From positions 1 through 12,260 of the forward strand of contig URAZ01000065.1 in NCBI GenBank assembly GCA_900545925.1: a stretch of DNA of 12,260 nt, written 5' to 3'. The notes below the pieces were generated by a model. The model saw nothing but the letters and a program-made list of their open reading frames with translations, searched no databases and was not told where the DNA came from. Numbering within the stretch: the stretch's first letter is position 1; each line of letters opens with the position of its first letter. Origin of the DNA: an uncultured Eubacteriales bacterium. GTDB taxonomy: Bacteria > Bacillota > Clostridia > Oscillospirales > Oscillospiraceae. Made by a program: the position numbers and the translations under genes. This document shows positions 6,776 through 12,260 of the stretch, in pieces.

Positions 6776-8499
6776 CACGCTGGGGTGAAACACTGGACAA
6801 GGACACTGTTTTGCAGGAATATCCCCGCCCGCAGCTTGTGCGGGAAAGTTATTATAATCTTAACGGCCTCTGGGACTATGCCATCACGGCCTCCGACGCC
6901 TGCCCCAGCGCGTGGGACGGGAACATTCTCGTGCCATTTTCGCCGGAAGCGCCGCTGTCCGGGGTGAGCCGGGCCCTGAAGCCCGGTCAGGTGCTCTGGT
7001 ACCGGCGGACGCTGCCGTTCGGAAAGCAGGACGGCAGGCGGATGCTGCTGCACTTCGGAGCCGCCGACCAGCGGGCATGGGTGTACGTCAACGGCCTTCT
7101 TGCCGGGGCGCATACAGGCGGGTATACAGCCTTTACGCTGGATATTACAAAGCTTCTGCGGGATGGCGAAAATGTCCTGACCGTCGCTGTGCGTGATGAT
7201 ACGGACACCGTGCCCCTCTCGCGCGGGAAGCAGAAGACAACGCGCGGCGGCATCTGGTACACGCCGCAGAGCGGCATCTGGCAGACCGTCTGGGCGGAAC
7301 AGGTACCGGAGCATTATATACAGTCGCTTCTGTTTACTCCGGAACTGCCGGAAGGACGCATCCGCTGGATGCTCACCGCGTCCGCGCCGAAAGACGCTCG
7401 AATCGAAATTTCCTATCAGGGAACTCCGGTCACCGAGGGCGTAACGGACGAGGACGGCTGCGGCAGCGCCGTTCTGCCGCCGGAGCAGCTGCACCTGTGG
7501 TCCCCGGAGGCGCCGAACCTCTATGACGTAACCGTCACATTGGGGGACGATACCGTCAAAAGCTATTTCGCCATGCGCACCGTCGGCACCGGGATAGACG
7601 CAGCAGGTCATCCGTGCCTGCTGCTGAACGGGCAGCCGTACTTCCACCACGGCGTGCTCGATCAGGGCTACTGGCCGGACGGGTTATATACCGCACCGTC
7701 GGACGACGCGCTGATCTATGATATCGAACTGATGAAGCGTCTGGGCTTCAACATGCTGCGCAAGCATATCAAGGTCGAACCCATGCGCTGGTATTATCAC
7801 TGCGACCGGCTGGGCATGCTGGTCTGGCAGGACATGCCCTCCGGCGGCGGACAGTACAATCTGCTGACCATCTCCGCGCCGCTCATCACCGGCATTCATC
7901 TCAAGGACAGTCATTACCGCCTTTTCGCCCGTACGGACGCGCAGGGCCGCGAGGACTTCACACGCGAACTGACGGAGCTGATCACGCAGCTGCAGAACTG
8001 CCCGTGCATCGTCTTGTGGGTGCCGTTCAACGAGGGCTGGGGACAGTTTGACGCGAAAAACGCAGTGCGGCTGATCCGCAGGCTCGACCCCACGCGGCTG
8101 ATCGACCATGCCAGCGGCTGGCACGATCAGGGCGTGAGCGACGTGAAGAGCCTGCATGTGTACTTTAAGCCCTATCGCTTCCAGCCTGACAAGAAGGGCC
8201 GCGCAGTCGTTCTGTCGGAGTTCGGCGGATACAATCTGCCGGTTGCGGGACATACCTGGAACACGAAAAACTTCGGCTACAAGGGCTATCAGACGCCCGA
8301 GGCACTGGGCGAGGCGGTCAAAACGCTCTATGAAACGCAGATCATTCCTGCACGCAGAGCGGGGCTTGCCGCCGACGTTTACACGCAGCTGAGCGATGTA
8401 GAGGATGAGGTCAACGGCTTTGTGACCTATGACCGGCGCGTGGAAAAGCTGCCGGAGGCGCTGATGCAGGCCATCGCGCAGGAACTGAGAGGAGATTGA
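6769..8499 (+). CDS. Glycoside hydrolase family 2 enzyme (beta-galactosidase/beta-glucuronidase type)
   Basis: GH2 enzymes cleave beta-linked sugars by a retaining mechanism. The 576 residues run through a jelly-roll sugar-binding domain (about 20-180, with VYVNGLLAGAHTGGYTAF at 105-122 and GGIWYTPQSGIWQTVW at 160-175). An immunoglobulin-like domain (about 180-275) and a TIM barrel (about 280-576) follow. The acid/base is in VPFNEGWGQ (Asn421-Glu422) and the probable nucleophile is Glu484 in LSEFGG. There is no signal peptide, so it acts in the cytosol on imported substrate. The ATG overlaps the transporter stop (ATGCTGA), with AAGGAGGAGG just upstream inside that gene. The exact sugar cannot be read from sequence. 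Confidence 0.92.
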   Translation: MLTRWGETLDKDTVLQEYPRPQLVRESYYNLNGLWDYAITASDACPSAWDGNILVPFSPEAPLSGVSRALKPGQVLWYRRTLPFGKQDGRRMLLHFGAADQRAWVYVNGLLAGAHTGGYTAFTLDITKLLRDGENVLTVAVRDDTDTVPLSRGKQKTTRGGIWYTPQSGIWQTVWAEQVPEHYIQSLLFTPELPEGRIRWMLTASAPKDARIEISYQGTPVTEGVTDEDGCGSAVLPPEQLHLWSPEAPNLYDVTVTLGDDTVKSYFAMRTVGTGIDAAGHPCLLLNGQPYFHHGVLDQGYWPDGLYTAPSDDALIYDIELMKRLGFNMLRKHIKVEPMRWYYHCDRLGMLVWQDMPSGGGQYNLLTISAPLITGIHLKDSHYRLFARTDAQGREDFTRELTELITQLQNCPCIVLWVPFNEGWGQFDAKNAVRLIRRLDPTRLIDHASGWHDQGVSDVKSLHVYFKPYRFQPDKKGRAVVLSEFGGYNLPVAGHTWNTKNFGYKGYQTPEALGEAVKTLYETQIIPARRAGLAADVYTQLSDVEDEVNGFVTYDRRVEKLPEALMQAIAQELRGD

Positions 8500-8501
8500 C
8501 C

Positions 8502-9080
8502 ATGAAAAAACGGATACTGGCGCTGCTTCTGGTGCTGACGCTGCTGGTGCTCGGCGGCTGCACGGTGCGCGACACGGTGCAGGTCATGGGAATCAGCGTT
8601 ACGACGCTGCAGGAGTTGGCGGACGCTGCGCTGTCCGAGGACACGGAAGCGCCCGAATCGGGCGAGCAGTTTGTCACTGCCGAAGACCCGGAGGTCACGC
8701 AGACTGCCGACACGGTCGATGCGCACGGGTATTATTACGATGCAGAGCACGTCGTTCTGTATCTTGACGCCTACGGCCATCTGCCGGAGAACTATATCAC
8801 AAAGTCCGATGCCCGCGCGCTCGGCTGGGAGGGCGGCAGCGTTGAAGCATACCGGGAAGGAGCCGCCATCGGCGGCGACCGCTTCGGCAACCGCGAAGGG
8901 CTTCTGCCGGAGAAAACAGGAAGAACCTATACCGAATGCGACATCAACACACTCGGCGCAGACTCACGCGGGGCGGAGCGCCTGATCTTCTCGAACGACG
9001 GACTGTACTTTTACACGTCCGACCACTACGCGTCGTTTACGGAGCTGACCGTGGACGGAGGCACCGTCATATGGAACTGA
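8502..9080 (+). CDS. Barnase-type ribonuclease with lipoprotein signal
   Basis: The C-terminal ~115 residues are a guanyl-specific RNase of the barnase (N1/T1) family. Segments such as LPENYITKSDARALGW (94-109), GGDRFGNREG, GRTYTECDIN and TSDHYASFT match the known barnase sequence as I recall it. Active-site residues correspond as Lys101 (barnase K27), Glu145 (E73), Arg156 (R83), Arg160 (R87) and His175 (H102), so it should be active. The N terminus is a lipoprotein signal (KKR, hydrophobic core, lipobox LGGC, Cys20). An acidic linker (about 45-75) follows, which suggests an enzyme anchored outside the membrane. A 10-residue tail extends past the usual end. ATG 8502 has AGAGGAG 7 bases upstream, and the GH2 stop lies 2 bases before it. 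The inhibitor gene overlaps its end. Confidence 0.93.
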   Translation: MKKRILALLLVLTLLVLGGCTVRDTVQVMGISVTTLQELADAALSEDTEAPESGEQFVTAEDPEVTQTADTVDAHGYYYDAEHVVLYLDAYGHLPENYITKSDARALGWEGGSVEAYREGAAIGGDRFGNREGLLPEKTGRTYTECDINTLGADSRGAERLIFSNDGLYFYTSDHYASFTELTVDGGTVIWN

Positions 9081-9352
9081 CATACCGCATCGACTGCCGG
9101 GAGCTGACCTCCCGCGCAGCCGCGCACGACTGCTTTGCGCGCGTGTTCGCGCTGCCCGCGTTTTACGGGCGCAATCTCGACGCGCTGTACGACGTGCTGA
9201 CGGAACTGCCGCCGTGCACGCTCATATTGGAGCATACCGGCTGCCTGTATGACGCGCTCGGGCCATATGCGGAAAAGCTGCTCGGCGTCTTCCGCGACGC
9301 AGCGCGGGAGAACAAAAATATCCAAATTCAAGAAGATGCCAAAACTTTTTGA
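9071..9352 (+). CDS. Barstar-type ribonuclease inhibitor
   Basis: Barstar is the cytosolic inhibitor that blocks the barnase active site before export. The 93-residue product matches barstar in length and in its key helix, FALPAFYGRNLDALYDVLTELP (split: FALPAFYGRNLD at 26-37, then ALYDVLTELP). Asp37 and Asp41 correspond to barstar D35 and D39, the residues that plug the RNase site. Contact residues Y29, W38 and E76 of barstar appear here as Phe31, Tyr40 and Asp76. ATG 9071 overlaps the last 10 bases of the RNase gene, with GGAGG (9057-9061) 9 bases upstream, so the two are translationally coupled. This order (toxin first, overlapping inhibitor) is the opposite of the usual antitoxin-first layout of type II modules. 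Confidence 0.93.
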   Translation: MELTYRIDCRELTSRAAAHDCFARVFALPAFYGRNLDALYDVLTELPPCTLILEHTGCLYDALGPYAEKLLGVFRDAARENKNIQIQEDAKTF

Positions 9353-9359
9353 GCATTTT
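9328..9359 (+). terminator. Weak candidate terminator at the end of the barstar gene
   Basis: TCAAGAAG (9328-9335) can pair with CTTTTTGA (9345-9352) with one G-T wobble and a 9-base loop, followed by GCATTTTT. The stem is AT-rich and overlaps the stop codon, so termination here is only possible. No better hairpin lies before the next promoter. Confidence 0.25.
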
Positions 9360-9415
9360 TCGTGCCTTGTCTATATTGCCAGAAAACAGGCGTTTTTCCT
9401 TGTGTGAATTGTCAA

Positions 9416-9445
9416 TTTACAAAGTGCGGCATCGTCGGATAAAAT
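9416..9445 (+). promoter_or_regulatory. Promoter of the sodium:solute symporter gene
   Basis: TTTACA (9416-9421) and TAAAAT (9440-9445) are separated by 18 bp and resemble sigma-A -35 and -10 boxes. Transcription would start near 9452. The short leader contains a small stem (GAACGAACT at 9455-9463 against AGTCGTTC at 9471-9478, one bulge) ahead of the ribosome binding site. Confidence 0.65.
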
Positions 9446-9505
9446 ACGCAATATGAACGAACTGTGAATAAGTCGTTCAAGAAAGAGAAATCAAGGAGGA
9501 ACTCT

Positions 9506-10954
9506 ATGGAAATCCAAACTGGCGCATTGGTAATCGTTCTTGCGTACATGGTCGGCATGATGGTTGTCGGCTACGTCGTCGGCAAGATCAACATCAAGGG
9601 CAGCGCGGACTATCTCGTTGCCGGCCGCAGAATGGGCCTGTTCATGGTCGCGTTCTCGCTGTCTGCCAACAACATCGGTGGCGGCAGCACCACCGGCCTT
9701 GCTCAGAAAGCGTTCGGTGCATGGGGCGTCAGCGCAATTTGGTACGTTCTGGCCGCGTCTCTTGCCATGATCCCGCTGGCCTACTTCGCTCCCAAGATCC
9801 GCAAGACCATGGCGATCACGATCCCCGAGGTCGTTGGCCGCCGCTTCGGCAAACTCTCCAGCAACTTCACGGCAGTTCTCAGCGTTCTGTCGCTGTTCTG
9901 CCTGACCTCCTCTCAAATCGGTGCTTCCGGCGCTGTTATCAACGCGCTGATCCCGACGATCCCCCTGAACGTCTGCCTGCTGCTGGCCGGTTTCGTCACC
10001 ATCTTCTACACGACCTTCGGCGGCATGATCGCTGACCAGGTCTCCGACCTCATCCAGTTCGGTATCATTCTCGTCGGCCTTGCCATCGCAACGCCGATCG
10101 TCCTGAAGCATGCCGGCGGCTGGGCTGCGATCTCCGCTGCACTGCCCGGCGAAAAGCTGAACATGACCCAGATCGGCTGGGCCTCCATCATCGGCTACTT
10201 CTTCAACTACTTCTGCACCTTCCTCTGCGGCCCCGAGATGGTCTCCCGCTTCGAGACCTGCAAGGACGAGAAGACTGCGGTTCGCGCCTCCTTCCTCTGC
10301 GCCATTCTCATGGCTGCTATGGCAGTCTTCCCGACCCTCCTCGGCCTTGCCGCTTTCGCGCTGAAGGATCAGCTGCCCGGCCTTGCCGAGAACGGCTCCA
10401 ACGCCATGATGGTCGTCACTGGCACCTATGCGCCCGGCATCATCACCGGCCTCATCTCCGCCGCCATCATCTGCGCGACCATGTCCTCGGCAGACTCCAA
10501 TCTGCTGTGCATGTCCACGATGATCATCAACGACATCTATCCCGGCTTCGGCGGCAAGAAAAAGCTGAATGACAAGCAGACCATCTTCTATACCCGTCTG
10601 TGCAACGTTATTGCAGCGCTCATCGCCATGTGCATCTCCATGTTCGGCGTTTCCCTCGTCGCCATGAACACCTTCGCATTCGGTATCCGCTGCGCAGGCC
10701 CGTTCGCGGCATACGGCCTCGGCCTTGCCGTTCCGAAGGCAACAAAGAACTCCGGCCTGATCTCCATCTTCACCGGCACCATCGCTTTCGTCGTCTGGCA
10801 GCTTCTGTCCAACGGCGGTACGCTGTGGTTCATGATGCCGGTCGTCTTCGGCAGCCTTGTCTCCGTCATCACGTTCTATGTTGTGAACCTGATCGAGTGG
10901 AAGCGCGGCGTTCCCGCTGCCCCCTCCGCTTACGTTGCCGAGGAAGCCAAGTAA
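9506..10954 (+). CDS. Sodium:solute symporter family (SSS) transporter
   Basis: SSS proteins couple Na+ entry to uptake of sugars, amino acids, nucleosides, vitamins or organic acids. This 482-residue protein has about 13 hydrophobic segments. It has the family features ANNIGGGSTTG in the first repeat unit (54-64), YTTFGGMIADQVSDLIQFG (168-186) and the Na+-site region SSADS (327-331). The substrate cannot be assigned. ATG 9506 has AAGGAGGA 5 bases upstream; a GTG at 9464 in the same frame lacks one. Codons are unusually uniform (ATC, TTC, GTC, GGC, CTG, AAG), unlike the neighbours, which suggests high expression. It has its own promoter and a strong terminator, so it is a single-gene unit. 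Confidence 0.93.
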   Translation: MEIQTGALVIVLAYMVGMMVVGYVVGKINIKGSADYLVAGRRMGLFMVAFSLSANNIGGGSTTGLAQKAFGAWGVSAIWYVLAASLAMIPLAYFAPKIRKTMAITIPEVVGRRFGKLSSNFTAVLSVLSLFCLTSSQIGASGAVINALIPTIPLNVCLLLAGFVTIFYTTFGGMIADQVSDLIQFGIILVGLAIATPIVLKHAGGWAAISAALPGEKLNMTQIGWASIIGYFFNYFCTFLCGPEMVSRFETCKDEKTAVRASFLCAILMAAMAVFPTLLGLAAFALKDQLPGLAENGSNAMMVVTGTYAPGIITGLISAAIICATMSSADSNLLCMSTMIINDIYPGFGGKKKLNDKQTIFYTRLCNVIAALIAMCISMFGVSLVAMNTFAFGIRCAGPFAAYGLGLAVPKATKNSGLISIFTGTIAFVVWQLLSNGGTLWFMMPVVFGSLVSVITFYVVNLIEWKRGVPAAPSAYVAEEAK

Positions 10955-10978
10955 TCCCTCTTCCCCCAACTGAAACCG

Positions 10979-11008
10979 CCCGCCCTGCCGCATGGCAGGG
11001 CGGGTTTT
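10979..11008 (+). terminator. Strong intrinsic terminator after the symporter
   Basis: CCCGCCCTGCC (10979-10989) pairs perfectly with GGCAGGGCGGG (10994-11004) across the 4-base loop GCAT, followed by TTTTCT. It lies 25 bases after the symporter stop and just upstream of the next promoter, isolating the two units. Confidence 0.93.
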
Positions 11009-11015
11009 CTGCCTC

Positions 11016-11044
11016 TTGACATTTTCTGCAGAGTTCGTTAAAAT
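11016..11044 (+). promoter_or_regulatory. Near-consensus sigma-A promoter of the MATE gene
   Basis: TTGACA (11016-11021, perfect consensus), 17-bp spacer, TAAAAT (11039-11044, one mismatch). Transcription should begin near 11051. It drives a ~95-base leader that contains a terminator before the MATE start codon. Confidence 0.85.
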
Positions 11045-11072
11045 AGTTTTTGTTCATCGGAGGGTCGATTCA

Positions 11073-11135
11073 TTGATTATTCGGCTGGATAAGATGCCGG
11101 GCATGCGTCCGGGGTTTTATCCGGTCTTTTTTTGA
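11073..11135 (+). CDS. Putative 20-residue leader peptide upstream of MATE gene
   Basis: A TTG at 11073 stands 8 bases after GGAGGG (11059-11064... core GGAGG) and opens a 20-codon frame ending at TGA 11133-11135. The peptide ends MPGMRPGFYPVFF. The frame runs through the whole terminator hairpin and its T-run and ends 10 bases before the MATE ATG. Ribosomes stalling early on it would cover the 5' arm of the hairpin. A frame this short can be open by chance, and the TTG start is weak. Its position relative to the ribosome site and hairpin is what supports it. I do not recognise the peptide. Confidence 0.4.
   Translation: MIIRLDKMPGMRPGFYPVFF
11083..11133 (+). terminator. Leader terminator (attenuator) before the MATE gene
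   Basis: Bases 11087-11122 fold into a 16-bp stem with one G-G mismatch and a 4-base loop. Four more pairs extend it to 11083/11126, and seven T follow (11127-11133). It lies after the promoter and 12 bases before the MATE start codon, so transcripts would end before the gene unless the hairpin is prevented. This is the layout of a transcription attenuator. Confidence 0.75.
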
Positions 11136-11145
11136 AGTTGAAGCT

Positions 11146-12183
11146 ATGGAAAACCAGAAAAATGATTTCCTGAACGGGCCAATTCTTTCCCCGCTGCTGC
11201 GGTTTGCGGGGCCGGTGCTGCTGGCGCTGTTTCTGCAGGCGATGTACGGCGCGGTCGATTTGATCGTTGTCGGAAAATTCGCGGGCACAGCGGACATCTC
11301 CGCCGTCTCGACCGGCAGTCAGGCTATGCAGCTTGTCACATCGCTTCTCGTCGGGCTCACAACGGGCGTGACCGTTCTTCTGGGCCAGAAGATCGGCGAG
11401 GGCAGGCCGGACGAAGCCGGGAGTGTCGTCGGCAGCGCGATCTGCCTGTTCGTGTGCGTCGCGCTTGCGCTAACGGCGCTGCTTTCTGCGCTGACCGAGC
11501 CATTCTGCCGTCTGCTGCAGGCCCCAGAGGAGGCCTTTGTTCCCACGACACAGTATGTGCGCATCTGCTCGGCGGGAACGCTGTTCATTGTGGCGTTCAA
11601 CGTCATCGGCAGCGTCTTCCGCGGGCTTGGCGACTCCAAAATGCCGCTGATCACGGTTGCGATCGCGTGCGTTACGAACATTTTCGGCGATCTGCTGCTG
11701 GTAGACGTATTCCAGATGGGTGCAGCCGGCGCGGCGCTTGCAACGGTGTTCGCACAGGCGGTCAGCGTGATTTTGTCCCTGTTCGTCATCATGCGCCGCA
11801 AACTGCCCTTTACGTTCCGCAAGGAGCAGCTGTGCTTTGACCGGCCGCTCACAGCCGGAATTCTGCGTCTCGGCATTCCGATTGCGCTGCAGGACGTGCT
11901 GGTCGGCGTGTCGTTCCTCGTCATTCTGGCTATTGTCAATTCTCTGGGACTCTTGCAGTCTGCCGGCATGGGCATTGCGGAAAAGGTCTGCGCGTTCGTC
12001 ATGCTGCTGCCGTCGGCATTTTCTCAATCCGTGTCCGCGTTTGTCGCGCAGAATACCGGCGCAGGTAAGCCGGAACGCGCAAAAAAAGCGCTGCGCTACA
12101 GCGTCGCCGTCTCGCTGTGCATCAGCGTGTTTGTGTTTTATACTAATGTCTTTTTAAAAAGGTTGATAATTTATCGCTGTTGA
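11146..12183 (+). pseudogene. MATE family efflux transporter, truncated in membrane segment 9
   Basis: MATE transporters export drugs or metabolites using Na+ or H+ gradients and normally have about 450 residues and 12 membrane segments. Residues 1-331 look normal: start ENQKNDFLNGPILSPLLRFAGP, AMYGAVDLIVVGKF (32-45), FRGLGDSKMPL (158-168), second-half start RLGIPIALQD, and VAQNTGAGKPERAKKALRYS. The frame then runs into 14 unrelated residues and stops at 12181-12183, so about 115-120 residues are missing. The break coincides with a drop to AT-rich DNA. ATG 11146 has only a poor ribosome site (GAAG), which would fit re-initiation after the leader peptide. The rest of the gene may lie beyond an insertion. 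Confidence 0.85.
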
Positions 12184-12191
12184 TGTATAAT
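12163..12191 (+). promoter_or_regulatory. Promoter inside the AT-rich segment
   Basis: TTGATA (12163-12168), 17-bp spacer, TATAAT (12186-12191). The -10 is perfect and the -35 has one mismatch. It would serve the ORF starting at 12209. Confidence 0.7.
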
Positions 12192-12208
12192 GAAGATGGT
12201 GATGAGAA

Positions 12209-12260
12209 ATGAAAAGATACACTTTCACGCTTGAGGAAACGCAAGAAATCAAGGCTGCGA
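12209..12260 (+). CDS. Start of an unidentified ORF, cut by the window end
   Basis: ATG 12209 opens a frame reading MKRYTFTLEETQEIKAA to the end of the window. It follows a good promoter but has only a weak ribosome site (GGTGATGAG). Seventeen residues are too few to assign a family. The place, base composition and promoter suggest the first gene of an inserted element, possibly a transposase subunit, but this is inference. Confidence 0.45.
   Translation, partial: MKRYTFTLEETQEIKAA

Larger units (their letters stand above)
12141..12260 (+). mobile_element. Probable left edge of an element inserted in the MATE gene
   Basis: From about 12141 only 41 of 120 bases are G or C, against clearly G+C-rich DNA before it. 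The MATE frame loses family resemblance at the same place, and a new promoter and ORF begin. A perfect 12-bp palindrome CTTTTTAAAAAG lies at 12150-12161. The exact end is unknown; the junction reads TTTTATACTAATG. Only one side is in the window, so the class of element cannot be fixed, nor can a deletion or recombination join be excluded. Confidence 0.5.

Noticed and set aside
8496..8501. TTG start for the barnase-type gene
   Set aside because: ATG 8502 is two codons on, better spaced from AGAGGAG, and gives a standard MKKR lipoprotein signal.
9409..9414. TTGTCA as -35 of the symporter promoter
   Set aside because: It is 25 bp from the TAAAAT box; TTTACA at 9416-9421 gives an 18-bp spacer.
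9464..9505. GTG start adding 14 residues to the symporter
   Set aside because: No ribosome site precedes it, while AAGGAGGA is ideally placed for ATG 9506.
9491..10993. 500-codon open frame antisense to the symporter
   Set aside because: It mirrors the symporter gene, whose C-ending codons rarely give stops on the other strand; composition is charged and low-complexity, and the sense gene has clear motifs and signals.

Overview
The window looks like chromosomal DNA from a G+C-rich gut-type Clostridia (Oscillospirales/Ruminococcaceae-like) bacterium. The reasons are strong AGGAGG-type ribosome binding sites, sigma-A-like promoters, a lipobox lipoprotein, S11 carboxypeptidase and DegV proteins of Firmicute type, and palindromic intergenic repeats of a kind common in that group. 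The taxon is an inference, because no rRNA or other marker is present.

Layout. (1) 1-358 has no gene and holds one copy of a ~260-bp dispersed repeat. (2) 359-2398 is recG, the branched-DNA helicase. (3) 2399-3206 has no gene and is packed with palindromes, including an inverted doublet and a second, inverted copy of the ~260-bp repeat, so recG sits between inverted repeats. (4) 3207-4082 (-) is a DegV-family fatty-acid-binding protein followed by a bidirectional terminator. (5) 4309-9352 (+) is a tight five-gene run: D-Ala-D-Ala carboxypeptidase, MFS sugar-type transporter, family 2 glycoside hydrolase, a barnase-type RNase with a lipoprotein signal, and its barstar-type inhibitor. Gaps are 16 nt, -7, +2 and -10 nt, so it is probably one operon. 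(6) 9506-10954 is a sodium:solute symporter with its own promoter, a strong terminator and markedly biased codons. (7) 11016-12183 is a near-consensus promoter, a leader with an intrinsic terminator overlapped by a 20-codon ORF, and a MATE efflux gene that is broken in its ninth membrane segment. (8) From about 12141 the DNA becomes AT-rich (41 G/C in 120 bases) with its own promoter and the start of a new ORF, which looks like the edge of an inserted element.

How the genes may work together: the MFS transporter and the cytosolic GH2 enzyme form an import-and-hydrolyse unit for a glycoside. The barnase/barstar pair behind them is a complete toxin-inhibitor module: all five barnase active-site residues are present, and the inhibitor overlaps the toxin gene. 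The most notable observations are the lipoprotein barnase in a sugar/cell-wall operon, the leader-ORF attenuator before MATE, the covarying repeat pair around recG, and the fresh-looking MATE interruption.
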